Assembly: GCA_964482615.1 (NCBI GenBank)
Contig: CAYZYK010000001.1
Coordinates: forward strand, 1 to 64,000
Source of the DNA: CAYZYK01 sp964482615
GTDB taxonomy: Bacteria; Patescibacteriota; Minisyncoccia; Minisyncoccales; CAYZYK01
Direction: 5' to 3'
Length of the DNA stretch: 64,000 nt
Made by a program: the position numbers and the translations under genes. Below the pieces are notes generated by a model that saw only the letters and a list, made by a program, of their open reading frames with translations, ran no database searches and was not told the DNA's origin. Shown piece after piece: positions 1-7,595 of this stretch. Every line of letters starts with the position of its first letter. The stretch's first letter is position 1.

Positions 1-60
1 AAAATATATTACAGAATCAAGTTTCCTTCGGTCAGATTTTAGCTTACTAAATGCGAACAA

Positions 61-89
61 TTGAAAATTAAGTTGATTTTTGTTATAAT
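61..89 (+). promoter_or_regulatory. Promoter of tRNA-Arg
   Basis: A -35 box TTGAAA (61-66) and a -10 box TATAAT (84-89) are separated by 17 bp. Transcription would start near 96, about 20 nt before the tRNA. The preceding 60 bases show no gene. Confidence 0.7.
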
Positions 90-117
90 CTCTTAAGTGT
101 TAAATTTAGTATTAACT

Positions 118-189
118 GCCCCCGTAGTTCAACGGAGAGAACAGGGGTTTCCTAAACCCCCGATGTGGGTTCAACTCCTGCCGGGGGCA
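118..189 (+). tRNA. tRNA-Arg (anticodon CCT)
   Basis: The acceptor stem GCCCCCG pairs with CGGGGGC at 182-188. The D stem is GTTC/GAAC and the anticodon loop TTCCTAA carries CCT, reading AGG. The discriminator base is A189 and CCA is not encoded. A small membrane-protein gene begins 15 nt after the tRNA end, so the two are probably co-transcribed. Confidence 0.95.
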
Positions 190-204
190 CTGAGATAAAA
201 ATCT

Positions 205-558
205 ATGCCTAGAAAAAAAAGAAAAATACTATTTCCGAGCGCTTCTTTAATTGTTTCTTTCTATATTTCTTTTTTGTTTGGAACAGGAATCGTAATAGGC
301 TTCCTAATAAGTGGTTTTATAATAAAAGCCGTGAACCAAGGCAAGCTGAAAAGAATATTTATTGGTTTGGGGGAATGGAAGGTTCATCTACATCATTGGA
401 TGGTAGGAACCATAATTCTTTTTGTTGTTGTAATAACGGGTTGGTTTGCTGTTCTCCCTAAAATAGTTTTTGGTGGAATTTGTGGGCTCGTTCTGCATGA
501 ATTCTATTTCGATAATGATTGGTATAATATTATTTTAAAAAAATCTTCAGATTCTTAA
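205..558 (+). CDS. Small membrane protein with HLHHW motif, function unknown
   Basis: This 117-residue protein is not assigned to a named family. It has a lysine/arginine-rich N-terminus, a hydrophobic segment at about residues 12-40, a polar stretch containing WKVHLHHW (about 57-65), a second hydrophobic segment (about 66-85) and a third weaker one before an acidic, aromatic tail. The clustered histidines and the late HEFYFDNDW look like metal ligands at a membrane face, but that is inference. It sits between tRNA-Arg (15 nt upstream) and tRNA-Ala (4 nt downstream), with no clear Shine-Dalgarno, so its mRNA is probably released by tRNA processing. Confidence 0.7.
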   Translation: MPRKKRKILFPSASLIVSFYISFLFGTGIVIGFLISGFIIKAVNQGKLKRIFIGLGEWKVHLHHWMVGTIILFVVVITGWFAVLPKIVFGGICGLVLHEFYFDNDWYNIILKKSSDS

Positions 559-562
559 ACTT

Positions 563-633
563 GGGCCCATAGTCTAGTGGCAAAACACGTCCTCGGCATG
601 GACGAGTCGTGGGTTCAACTCCCACTGGGTCCA
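563..633 (+). tRNA. tRNA-Ala (anticodon GGC), with C33
   Basis: The acceptor GGGCCCA pairs with TGGGTCC and contains the G3-U70 wobble pair that identifies alanine tRNAs. The anticodon stem CGTCC/GGACG closes the loop TCGGCAT, giving anticodon GGC. Position 33 is C instead of the nearly universal U, and the D stem has a C12-A23 mismatch. The T loop is TTCAACT, the discriminator is A633, and CCA is not encoded. Confidence 0.88.
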
Positions 634-642
634 CAACCTTTT

Positions 643-731
643 GGCGGGGTGCTGGAGTCTGGTTTAACAGGGCTGTTTCGAAAACAGCTGTTCGTTTATA
701 CGAACCGTAGGTTCAAATCCTACTCCCGCCG
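643..731 (+). tRNA. tRNA-Ser (anticodon CGA)
   Basis: This class II tRNA has acceptor GGCGGGG/TCCCGCC, anticodon stem GCTGT/ACAGC with loop TTCGAAA (anticodon CGA, reading UCG), and a long variable arm with stem GTTCG/CGAAC. The discriminator is G731, as usual for serine. It starts 9 nt after tRNA-Ala, so the pair is likely one transcript. Confidence 0.94.
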
Positions 732-769
732 CTTCTTTTTCAGCTTCTGTAATGGAGCTGATATTTTTA

Positions 770-798
770 TTGAAAAAAACAATTGTTTGAGGTAACAT
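770..798 (+). promoter_or_regulatory. Promoter of the DUF4446 gene, probably leaderless
   Basis: TTGAAA (770-775) and TAACAT (793-798) are 17 bp apart. The start codon follows only 8 nt after the -10 box, so the transcript would begin at or next to the ATG. No Shine-Dalgarno is present. Confidence 0.55.
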
Positions 799-806
799 AA
801 CCCTAT

Positions 807-1289
807 ATGATTAATCTTTATTTTTTCCAAACAGCTGACCTTATTTTGCTTGCTTTAATTATATTTTTAGCTATTTTTAATCTATTTTTGTTGTTTTACA
901 TTTTAAATTTAAGAAAGAGAATTAGCTTATTCTTTGAAGGTAAAAAAGCAAAAAACCTAGAAGAAGTAATTTCCAAACAAATTAAAAAAACGGAAAACCA
1001 AAGAAAAAAAATAAAGGAAATAATTAATAGAATTTCAGAATTGGAGGAGATTTCAAGAAAATCTTTTCAAAAACTAGGAATAGTAAGGTTTAATCCTTTT
1101 GGCGATGTGGGAGGAAATCAAAGTTTTGTCGTTGCTCTTTTGGATGAGGAAAATAATGGTTTTGTAATATCAAGTCTGTATACAAGAGAAGGAAACAGAA
1201 CTTACGGCAAACCGATAGCGAAAGGTAAATCTAAATATCCATTGTCAAAAGAAGAAGAGAAAGCGCTTAAAGAAGCAATAAAACCTTAA
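807..1289 (+). CDS. DUF4446 family membrane-anchored protein
   Basis: The 160-residue product has one N-terminal transmembrane helix (about residues 8-32), a charged coiled coil (about 45-88) and a C-terminal domain with the DUF4446 signature: VRFNPFGDVGGNQSF, then ALLD, NGFVISSLY, a tyrosine/lysine-rich KPIAKGKSKY and a final LSKEEEKAL. The family is common in Firmicutes and candidate phyla and has no established biochemical role. It lies 4 nt upstream of infB, so they form one transcript starting at the promoter at 770-798. The family call is firm by motif; function is unknown. Confidence 0.88.
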   Translation: MINLYFFQTADLILLALIIFLAIFNLFLLFYILNLRKRISLFFEGKKAKNLEEVISKQIKKTENQRKKIKEIINRISELEEISRKSFQKLGIVRFNPFGDVGGNQSFVVALLDEENNGFVISSLYTREGNRTYGKPIAKGKSKYPLSKEEEKALKEAIKP

Positions 1290-1293
1290 GATT

Positions 1294-4200
1294 ATGAAAA
1301 AAGAAGAAAAATCACAGGAAAATAGAGCGAAAACAAGGCCACCAGTCGTGGTTGTTTTAGGTCATGTTGATCATGGAAAATGTGTTACTCCAAATACTCT
1401 CGTTCCATTATCTAACGGAAAAATTTTGACTATCAAAGAAATTTGGAGAAAATATGGACAAAAAAAGAGAAAGCATTATGTTAAAACAGACAAGAAAGAG
1501 GGTTGGGTAACTCAACCTAACCAATCTTTAAAGGTTTTCAGTTTTGATGGAAAAAAAAGTTCTAAGAAAAGAATTAGTCAAATTTGGAAGCTAAAATCTT
1601 CCAATAAAATTATTAAAGTAGAACTCGCTTCCGGTGATACTATTGAAGTTACGCCTGAACATCCTTTTTTTGTTCTTACTTCTAAGGGTAAAATTATACA
1701 AAAAAAAGCGGATTCCCTAGAGAAAAAAGATTTTATCTTAGTACCTCAAAAAATGAGTTTTTCTAAAAAGATAAAAGAAATGAAAAAAGAACTAATGGGG
1801 AGACTTGCCAGAATAGATAATCTTATTGTTTTTTTAAATCAAAATAAAGGAAATAAATTTTTTAACAAACTTAGAATTGTTAACAAACAGGATCTTTACC
1901 GAAAAGGATTATTCTCCACTAGGCCCTATAATGCCCTTTCGAAAAAAAGGCTGAGAGCAAGAGATTTTGTAAAAGTTGGACGATTTTTAAAGATTCCCTT
2001 TGAAGAATTATATGAAATGATTGAATTTATAAAACATTCAGATGAAAGACAACGAGTTAGTCATAGGGGGGCAAAAATTAAATTGCCATCTCTCCCTGAC
2101 GATCTCAAAAAACTAGGATATATCCTTGGTTGTCTGGCAGGCGACGGAAAGACTGAACATGGGACTCTTTATAACTCAAATCCCCAAATTCAAACTACCT
2201 TTAGAAAATATATAGAAAAACTTTTTGGTATTTCTACTAAATTAGTTAAAAGAAAAACAGGATATAAAATTGTAAACAAAGGCTGGAAAACAATGACTAG
2301 ATTCCTGGTTGATATTGCGGATTTTCCATTAGAGAAGAAGAGTAAAAAAATAAAATTTCCAGAATTATTTTGGACCCCCTCTTTTAGTAAAGGATTTATA
2401 GCCGGATGGTTTGATACAGATGGTTATATTTCTCAATCTAATCATTCCATTGAATTTGTCTCAAAAAGCCAAATATTAGTTAAAAAGATTTCTATCTATC
2501 TTTTATATTTTGGTATTCACTCTGCAATATATAAGAATAGGAAAAAAGCTCCTGGTTGGAACAAAAAAAAGACATATTTTTCTCTAAGAATTGCTAATAA
2601 GCCTTATCTGTTGAAATTTTTTAAAAATTTTCCAGTGAAACACCAAAAAAAGAAAGAAAAAATTAAAGAAGCTTTATCAAAGACTTCGACTAGTCGGATT
2701 TTTGACCTAACTCCACTTCCTGGTAAAAACTTAAAATCTTTTTATATTGATGAGCACTTATTTCCGTATTTTTCTAAATATCGCTCTTATGAGTTTTTAT
2801 CCAGACATTTTTTGAAAAAATTATTAAAATGGAAGAATAAAATTGTTCTTCCGGAAATATTTTCTTTGCCAGCAGTGAAAAACCTACTTAATCCTGGAGA
2901 AATTAGTTGTGTGAAGGTAAAAAATAAAAAAAGAATTGAAAATAAATCTAAGTTTGTCTACGACCTTACTGTTTCTGAGTCACATAATTTTGTAGCTGAG
3001 AGGATGTTTATTCATAACACAGCGATTTTAGATTATATTAGAAAATCTAATATCATAGCAGGGGAAGCAGGAGGAATTACTCAACATATTGGAGCTTACG
3101 AAGTTGAACATAAAGGGAAAAAGATTACTTTTATTGATACTCCGGGACATGAAGCTTTCTCTGCCATGAGATCCCGGGGAGCCAAAACAGCAGATATCGC
3201 TATTTTAGTGGTTGATGCTGCAGAAGGAGTCCGAGAACAGACCAAAGAAGCAATTTTAGCTGTCAAGAAAGCAGAAATTCCTATGATAGTTGCTTTGAAT
3301 AAAATAGATAAGCCCAAAGCAGATCCAGAGAAAGCAAAAAGAGAATTGTCAGAGAGTGAAGTTTTGGTAGAATCTATGGGGGGTGATATCCCCTCTGTTG
3401 AGACCTCAGCAAAAACCAAAGAAGGTATTGATGAACTTTTGGAACTAGTCTCTTTGGTTGCTGAAATGGAAGAACTCAAAAGAGATACAGAATCTCCTTC
3501 TGAGGGTACAGTAATTGAAGCCCATTTGGATCATTTCAAAGGTCCTATGGCAACTTTAATTTTAAAAAAAGGAACCTTAAAAGAAAAAGATATTATTGGA
3601 ACTCATACAACCTATGCTAAAATTAAAAGTTTGGAGGATTTTCAGGGAAAAAGAATAAAAGAATCTTTTCCTTCCCAGCCCGTTATTGTTTTAGGGTTTG
3701 AAAAAGTCCCTCAGATAGGAGATAGATTTAAGGTCTACTCTTCTGTTGAGGAGGCCTTAGAGAGGATAGAAAAAGAGAAAGGAACTCCTTCTCAAGTGTT
3801 TGTAAAAGAAGAAAACAAAGAGGTTCTTAATATAATTTTGAAGGCAGATGTCTCTGGTTCTTTAGAGGCAATTGAAAATGTTTTAAAAAATTTACCCCAA
3901 GAGAAAGTAACTTTAAGGATTTTAAAAAGTGAGGTTGGGGAAATTACAGACTCTGATGTGAAATTAGCTGAAATGTCAAGTGCTTACATTGCGGGGTTTA
4001 GGGTAAAAGTAAATCAATCAGCAGAAAAAGCTCTCAGAAAATACAAAGAAAAACCGAAGATAAAAACATACGATATTATTTACGAATTAATTCAGGGAGT
4101 AAGAGGGGCCATGGAGAAAAAAATAACTCCAAAAATAGTAAGAGAAGACCTAGGGAAGGTTAGGGTTTTGGTAATCTTTAGAACCAGGAAAACCCGTCAG

Positions 4201-4431
4201 ATAATAGGTGGTAAAGTAATAGAAGGGGAGGCAAGAAAAGGAGCTAAGATAGAGATTGTCAGAGACGAAGAAAAAATTGGAAAAGGTAAGGTTGTTAGTC
4301 TCCAACAAAACAAAAGAGATGCAGAGAAGTTAAAAAAAGGAGAAGAATGTGGAATATTGTACGAAGGAGATACTAAAATACAGAAGGGAGATACCTTGCT
4401 TTTATACACAGAAGAAAAAAAGAAAATTTAA
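1294..4431 (+). CDS. infB: Translation initiation factor IF-2 precursor with intein
   Basis: IF-2 is the GTPase that brings fMet-tRNA to the 30S subunit and promotes subunit joining. The precursor is 1045 residues; removing the intein (residues 30-575) leaves about 499. The extein starts almost directly at the G domain: GHVDHGK (23-29) is the P-loop, cut by the intein before its threonine, and resumes with TAILDYIRK. DTPGHE (from 615) is G3 and NKID (669-672) is G4. Domain II, the ILKADVSGSLEAI domain III and the C-terminal fMet-tRNA domain follow. The long N-terminal region of E. coli IF-2 is absent, as in other reduced genomes. rbfA follows after 6 nt. Splicing is required for activity because the intein splits the nucleotide-binding loop. 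Confidence 0.96.
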   Translation: MKKEEKSQENRAKTRPPVVVVLGHVDHGKCVTPNTLVPLSNGKILTIKEIWRKYGQKKRKHYVKTDKKEGWVTQPNQSLKVFSFDGKKSSKKRISQIWKLKSSNKIIKVELASGDTIEVTPEHPFFVLTSKGKIIQKKADSLEKKDFILVPQKMSFSKKIKEMKKELMGRLARIDNLIVFLNQNKGNKFFNKLRIVNKQDLYRKGLFSTRPYNALSKKRLRARDFVKVGRFLKIPFEELYEMIEFIKHSDERQRVSHRGAKIKLPSLPDDLKKLGYILGCLAGDGKTEHGTLYNSNPQIQTTFRKYIEKLFGISTKLVKRKTGYKIVNKGWKTMTRFLVDIADFPLEKKSKKIKFPELFWTPSFSKGFIAGWFDTDGYISQSNHSIEFVSKSQILVKKISIYLLYFGIHSAIYKNRKKAPGWNKKKTYFSLRIANKPYLLKFFKNFPVKHQKKKEKIKEALSKTSTSRIFDLTPLPGKNLKSFYIDEHLFPYFSKYRSYEFLSRHFLKKLLKWKNKIVLPEIFSLPAVKNLLNPGEISCVKVKNKKRIENKSKFVYDLTVSESHNFVAERMFIHNTAILDYIRKSNIIAGEAGGITQHIGAYEVEHKGKKITFIDTPGHEAFSAMRSRGAKTADIAILVVDAAEGVREQTKEAILAVKKAEIPMIVALNKIDKPKADPEKAKRELSESEVLVESMGGDIPSVETSAKTKEGIDELLELVSLVAEMEELKRDTESPSEGTVIEAHLDHFKGPMATLILKKGTLKEKDIIGTHTTYAKIKSLEDFQGKRIKESFPSQPVIVLGFEKVPQIGDRFKVYSSVEEALERIEKEKGTPSQVFVKEENKEVLNIILKADVSGSLEAIENVLKNLPQEKVTLRILKSEVGEITDSDVKLAEMSSAYIAGFRVKVNQSAEKALRKYKEKPKIKTYDIIYELIQGVRGAMEKKITPKIVREDLGKVRVLVIFRTRKTRQIIGGKVIEGEARKGAKIEIVRDEEKIGKGKVVSLQQNKRDAEKLKKGEECGILYEGDTKIQKGDTLLLYTEEKKKI
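1381..3018 (+). mobile_element. LAGLIDADG intein in the IF-2 P-loop
   Basis: The inserted 546 residues (precursor 30-575) begin with Cys in CVTPNTLVPL (block A) and carry block B as TIEVTPEHPF, with the TxxH pattern. Block F is VYDLTVSESHNF, and the end is FIHN followed by extein Thr. All splicing residues (C1, block B His, penultimate His, terminal Asn, +1 Thr) are present, so splicing should work. Two LAGLIDADG motifs, LGCLAGDG (around residue 280) and AGWFDTDG (around 370), mark an apparently intact homing endonuclease. The insertion point is GHVDHGK^T. From memory, archaeal IF-2 (aIF5B) inteins use the same P-loop site; this needs a sequence comparison. Confidence 0.95.
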
Positions 4432-4437
4432 GTTTCT

Positions 4438-4782
4438 ATGTCAGATAGAATTAGGAAAGTAAACGAATTGATAAAAAGAGAGCTTTCGGATATAATCTTG
4501 GAGAAAGCAAGCTTTCCCAAAGATGTTTTGGTTACTTTAACTAGAGTAGAAACCTCACTTGATTTAAACAAAACTAAAGTATACATAAGTGTTATACCAG
4601 AAAAACACTTTGAGAATATTATTAAATTTTTGAATCAAAACAGGAGAAAACTGCAAAAAAAATTAGGCAAAAGAATAAAAACAAAGCAAACCCCTAAAAT
4701 TGAATTCAAAGAAGAGAAAAAAACAAGAGAAGCAGATAGAATTGAAAAGATTCTAGATAAGATAAAAAAGAAGAAAAAATAA
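4438..4782 (+). CDS. rbfA: Ribosome-binding factor A
   Basis: RbfA is a small KH-like protein that binds the pre-30S subunit and helps mature the 5' end of 16S rRNA. The 114-residue sequence begins DRIRKVNELIKRELSDII and contains the family's LVTLTRVETSLDLNKTKVYISV strand-helix core, followed by an Arg/Lys-rich LQKKLGKRIK stretch and a lysine-rich tail. It starts 6 nt after the infB stop, the usual infB-rbfA pairing, and is surely co-transcribed with it. Length is normal for the family. Confidence 0.92.
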   Translation: MSDRIRKVNELIKRELSDIILEKASFPKDVLVTLTRVETSLDLNKTKVYISVIPEKHFENIIKFLNQNRRKLQKKLGKRIKTKQTPKIEFKEEKKTREADRIEKILDKIKKKKK

Positions 4783-4793
4783 AATAAAAATAA

Positions 4794-4821
4794 TTGAAAA
4801 AAGGGTTGAAAATGCTAAAAT
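4794..4821 (+). promoter_or_regulatory. Promoter of tRNA-Cys/tRNA-Leu
   Basis: TTGAAA (4794-4799), a 16-bp spacer and TAAAAT (4816-4821) place the transcription start about 2 nt before the tRNA-Cys 5' end. Confidence 0.6.
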
Positions 4822-4829
4822 TAAAAGGT

Positions 4830-4901
4830 GGCGCGGTAGCCAAGTAGCAAGGCATCGGTTTGCAAAACCGACATACGCGAGTGCAAATCTCGCCCGCGCC
4901 T
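4830..4901 (+). tRNA. tRNA-Cys (anticodon GCA)
   Basis: The acceptor GGCGCGG pairs with CCGCGCC. The anticodon stem TCGGT/ACCGA closes the loop TTGCAAA with anticodon GCA. The discriminator is T4901, the cysteine identity base. CCA is not encoded. Confidence 0.95.
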
Positions 4902-4905
4902 CAAA

Positions 4906-4993
4906 GCCCGGGTGCTGGAATTGGCATACAGGGTTGACTTAAAATCAACTGGGATTATATCCCATGTGGGTTCGAGTCCCACCTCGGGCACCA
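4906..4993 (+). tRNA. tRNA-Leu (anticodon TAA), CCA encoded
   Basis: This class II tRNA has acceptor GCCCGGG/CTCGGGC, anticodon stem GTTGA/TCAAC with loop CTTAAAA (anticodon TAA) and a long variable arm. The discriminator A4990 is followed by an encoded CCA (4991-4993), the only one among the tRNAs of this window. Confidence 0.95.
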
Positions 4994-5105
4994 AAGAGTA
5001 CTAAGTTAGTACTTTTTATTATAAAAAGAATATATCTCAAATATTTCTTCAAAATATTTAATTTTACCCATTTTTACTTAAAATATTTTTTCCACTTTGG
5101 GGGTC

Positions 5106-5133
5106 TTGACATTAATCTATTTTTTGAGATAAT
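5106..5133 (+). promoter_or_regulatory. Promoter of the GCS2-like gene
   Basis: A perfect -35 TTGACA (5106-5111) and -10 GATAAT (5128-5133) are separated by 16 bp. The start site would be near 5140, exactly where a hairpin begins. Confidence 0.65.
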
Positions 5134-5139
5134 AGGTAT

Positions 5140-5161
5140 ATCCCGCCTAAAGCGGGATTTT
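5140..5161 (+). promoter_or_regulatory. Hairpin at the 5' end of the GCS2-like transcript
   Basis: ATCCCGC (5140-5146) pairs with GCGGGAT (5152-5158) around a 5-nt loop and is followed by a short T run. It could be a weak terminator for the upstream tRNAs. However, the promoter just upstream puts it at the very 5' end of the next mRNA, where such hairpins can protect against decay. The two readings are not exclusive. Confidence 0.5.
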
Positions 5162-5178
5162 AAGATATAAGGCTATTT

Positions 5179-6576
5179 ATGGTTGGTTCAAACAAAAAAA
5201 CAAAGAAAAACGGTTCAAAAAGAAGTAGAAAGAAGAAAAGACCCCTCAAAAGATTAAAACTAGGATTTGAGGGAGAATTTCTGATTTTAGATGAAAAAGG
5301 CAAACCAGCTAACAAAGCTGATCTCTTGCTTAAAAAAGTTAATCCAAAAAAGAGCAAGACAGGAAACGAGATTAGAAAAGAATGTGGGAAAAGCGAGATA
5401 GAAATCGGAAGTTATCCTAGCCACGAAGTTACAGATACTGCTAAGACCTTCCTTGATAATTTGAAAAACCTTCTTTATGTTGCCGAAAAAGAGAATTTAA
5501 CACTTTGTCCCTTGGGAACTTATCCCGGCAAATTTGTTCCCAAAATGAGAAAAAAAGAATATAAGGTTGCAGCAGGGTTGTTTGGAAGAAAATTTATTAG
5601 ATCTGGGCGTGTTTTCGGTTATCATTGTCATTATGTTCTCCCCAGGGGTACATTTAACAGTAAAAAATTAACCCTAAAGAGAATGATTGGTTCTAAGGTT
5701 CAGAAAACCCTAGTTGATTCTTATAATTTCCTGATTGCTGCTGATCCCGCTTTGACCACTTTCATGCAATCCTCTCCTTTTTATCAAGGATATCACTTTG
5801 CTAAAGATGCAAGAGCAATAATTTACAGAAGAGACGAATGTTTAAAACCAAGTGGAGGAGTTCCTTTTAGATTCCAATTTGATTCTCCTATGTCCAAAAT
5901 ATTACCTTCCTACCAAAGAACAGTTACAGACATACTTCATTTTATTGAAAATCTTTACGAAGATAGAACGAGTTCATGCAAAGAGGCGGGATTTAAACCA
6001 AATTATAAGTCGAAACTAATTACAAACTGGACACCAGTCAAGGTTAATACTCATGGCACCTTAGAACAAAGAGGTATGGATATGAACCACCCCATGAATA
6101 TAATGTCTGTTTCTTTTCTTGTTAAATCAATACTTAAGACAATCCAACAGGGATTTTATAAAGTTAAAGTTTCAGAAGTAGCCATTAAAAGACCTTTCTA
6201 TTTGAAGAGAAAGACAATTCATATACCTCCTTTTTCTTATGTTAAAAAAACCCTCCAGAGGGCTTCAGTTTTAAAGGGGTTTGATGAAAAAATTATTCTT
6301 AATTATTCCCAGAAATTATTTGATTTAGCTGAATCTTTCACCCTCAAAAAGAAAAGAAAACTTTTGGGTCCCTTAGAGAAAATGTTAAAAGACAAGAAGA
6401 CGCTTTCTGATGAAATTATTTGCGAAGCCAAAAAACTGGGACACAAAAATCTTAAAGAAAGATTATCACAAAATATTGCTTCTAAAATTGCCTTTAACCA
6501 TTCCAAGAAGCTCTTCAAAGAAATAGTTTTAGTTCAGAAATTAGTTGAAGAAGTTTCTTTATTAAATGGATCTTAA
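5179..6576 (+). CDS. GCS2-like carboxylate-amine ligase (glutamate-cysteine ligase family)
   Basis: The 465-residue protein matches the glutamate-cysteine ligase type 2 fold, which activates a gamma-carboxylate with ATP and joins it to an amine. After a basic N-terminus it has the first metal/ATP strand LGFEGEFLILD (about residues 30-40), a GKSEIEIGSYPS segment, GYHCHYVLPRG, and the late THGTLEQRGMDMNHP that fits the substrate-binding part. The substrate is not certain: cysteine would give gamma-glutamylcysteine, but other amines are possible. It is preceded by its own promoter and followed by the remnant of an ATP-grasp gene (6648-6858), so it may once have been the first half of a two-step peptide ligase pathway. 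Confidence 0.75.
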   Translation: MVGSNKKTKKNGSKRSRKKKRPLKRLKLGFEGEFLILDEKGKPANKADLLLKKVNPKKSKTGNEIRKECGKSEIEIGSYPSHEVTDTAKTFLDNLKNLLYVAEKENLTLCPLGTYPGKFVPKMRKKEYKVAAGLFGRKFIRSGRVFGYHCHYVLPRGTFNSKKLTLKRMIGSKVQKTLVDSYNFLIAADPALTTFMQSSPFYQGYHFAKDARAIIYRRDECLKPSGGVPFRFQFDSPMSKILPSYQRTVTDILHFIENLYEDRTSSCKEAGFKPNYKSKLITNWTPVKVNTHGTLEQRGMDMNHPMNIMSVSFLVKSILKTIQQGFYKVKVSEVAIKRPFYLKRKTIHIPPFSYVKKTLQRASVLKGFDEKIILNYSQKLFDLAESFTLKKKRKLLGPLEKMLKDKKTLSDEIICEAKKLGHKNLKERLSQNIASKIAFNHSKKLFKEIVLVQKLVEEVSLLNGS

Positions 6577-6647
6577 AAGTAAATTAGAAAACTAACTATT
6601 TAATGAAATAAGACGAACCCAAGAGAGCGGTCTAGGGTTCAGAGAAA

Positions 6648-6858
6648 ATAATATTCAAAGAAGAACTTATTAAACAATCCGAGAAATATTCCTTAAATTT
6701 AGAGGAAATAAGGTAAAATTTTTCAAGAAAAAGTTAATCATAACGCTTTGGTTTTAAACAAAAAGCATACTACCTGTTTAACCAGAATCTCTAATTCTTA
6801 TATTTCAAATATTGCTCGGGGAGGAATAGCGGTTCCTACTTTCGTGGTTAAAGAATAG
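6648..6858 (+). pseudogene. Remnant of an ATP-grasp ligase C-terminus
   Basis: The 346 bases between the GCS2-like gene and the 3D-domain gene hold no intact gene but two out-of-register coding fragments. The first (about 6648-6713) reads FKEELIKQSEKYSLNLEEIR. The second (6712-6858) ends at TAG and contains RISNSYISNIARGG, which resembles the N-x-x-R-G-G catalytic segment of RimK/LysX/glutathione-synthetase-like ATP-grasp enzymes. A frame change near 6705-6715 and stops separate them, and no start remains. The match is by motif only. Confidence 0.45.
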
Positions 6859-6882
6859 AAAACAGAAAAAACAATAAAAATA

Positions 6883-6904
6883 CCGGTATGAAACCGGCTT
6901 TTTT
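6883..6904. terminator. Bidirectional terminator
   Basis: CCGGT (6883-6887) pairs with ACCGG (6893-6897) over a 5-nt loop, followed by CTTTTTTAA on the plus strand. The minus strand also has a U-rich tail after the stem. It separates the ligase remnant from the convergent 3D-domain gene. Confidence 0.7.
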
Positions 6905-6922
6905 AATTTCTATTTTAAAAAA

Positions 6923-7435
6923 TTATATCTCCAAAATCTCAATATGAGTTGTTTGAGCCCCAAAGTTTTTTGCTTCAGAATAAGAAGGAAACCAAATATC
7001 TATTTGATAATTTCCTTTTCTCCAGTTCATTCTATCTTCGACTGTAAATATTTTATCACCAAAAAGGTCTGGAATTTTTATCTTTGTGCCAAAGGGTAAA
7101 TAATTATTTGCTACTATTCCGTCTCTAACTCTTGTTCCAGCTGCAGTAATAAAAGGGGTGTCATCGGTTTGCCAAACAGAGCTTGAATAAGCAGTAGCAA
7201 TTACTCTTACTTTCTGGACGGGTTTTGAATCAGGGCTTGTAACCTTAGATATTGAAAAAAGACTATTGTTTCCAACAAAAACTAAATTTCCCTCCGATAA
7301 AGCAAGGATTTCTTTAATATTAGAACTTACTGTATTTGCTTCAAACGTTGGCAAAATTCCCAATAAAACTATTGTTCCCATTGAAATAGTTAGGATGTAT
7401 TTCAAATTGAAAAGATATTTTATATTCTTGTTCAT
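6923..7435 (-). CDS. 3D (Asp-Asp-Asp) domain protein, probable cell-wall hydrolase
   Basis: The C-terminal half is a 3D domain of the RpfB/YuiC/MltA double-psi barrel type. It has RVIATAYSS, then TAAGTRVRDGIVA, LPFGTKIKIP, FTVEDRMN and IDIWFPSYSEA, with the conserved aspartates in VEDR and IDIW. Such domains cleave or bind peptidoglycan glycan strands outside the membrane. The N-terminus has one hydrophobic anchor (YILTISMGTIVLLGIL), so the domain is exported. An upstream in-frame ATG at 7444 overlaps the -10 box of a strong promoter and cannot be in the mRNA, so I place the start at the ATG at 7435, giving 170 residues and an essentially leaderless message. Confidence 0.85.
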   Translation of the reverse strand: MNKNIKYLFNLKYILTISMGTIVLLGILPTFEANTVSSNIKEILALSEGNLVFVGNNSLFSISKVTSPDSKPVQKVRVIATAYSSSVWQTDDTPFITAAGTRVRDGIVANNYLPFGTKIKIPDLFGDKIFTVEDRMNWRKGNYQIDIWFPSYSEAKNFGAQTTHIEILEI

Positions 7436-7442
7436 TCTTTTC

Positions 7443-7470
7443 ATTATATTTATCTAAAATTAACTGTCAA
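7443..7470 (-). promoter_or_regulatory. Promoter of the 3D-domain gene, leaderless
   Basis: On the minus strand TTGACA (7470-7465), a 16-bp spacer and TATAAT (7448-7443) are both perfect consensus. The start codon used lies 7 nt downstream, so the transcript would start at or beside it. Confidence 0.8.
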
Positions 7471-7481
7471 CTCCCTTTTTT

Positions 7482-7503
7482 AAAAAAGGTTCCAAAAGGA
7501 ACC
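7482..7503 (-). terminator. Terminator of the minus-strand tRNA cluster
   Basis: Read on the minus strand, GGTTCC-TTTT-GGAACC is followed by six T (7487-7482). It lies just after tRNA-Gly. Confidence 0.75.
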
Positions 7504-7517
7504 CTTTTAAAATTATG

Positions 7518-7589
7518 AGCGGGAGACGGGATTTGAACCCGCGATCTTCTCGTTGGCAACGAGACGCTCTACCACTAAGCTACTCCCGC
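7518..7589 (-). tRNA. tRNA-Gly (anticodon GCC)
   Basis: The acceptor GCGGGAG pairs perfectly with CTCCCGC. The anticodon stem TCTCG/CGAGA closes loop TTGCCAA with anticodon GCC. The discriminator is T, as in other bacterial tRNA-Gly. CCA is not encoded. Confidence 0.95.
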
Positions 7590-7595
7590 CCTTTG

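Noticed and set aside
577..795. A 72-codon reading frame
   Set aside because: It runs through tRNA-Ala and tRNA-Ser(CGA) and has no family features; the tRNAs explain the sequence.
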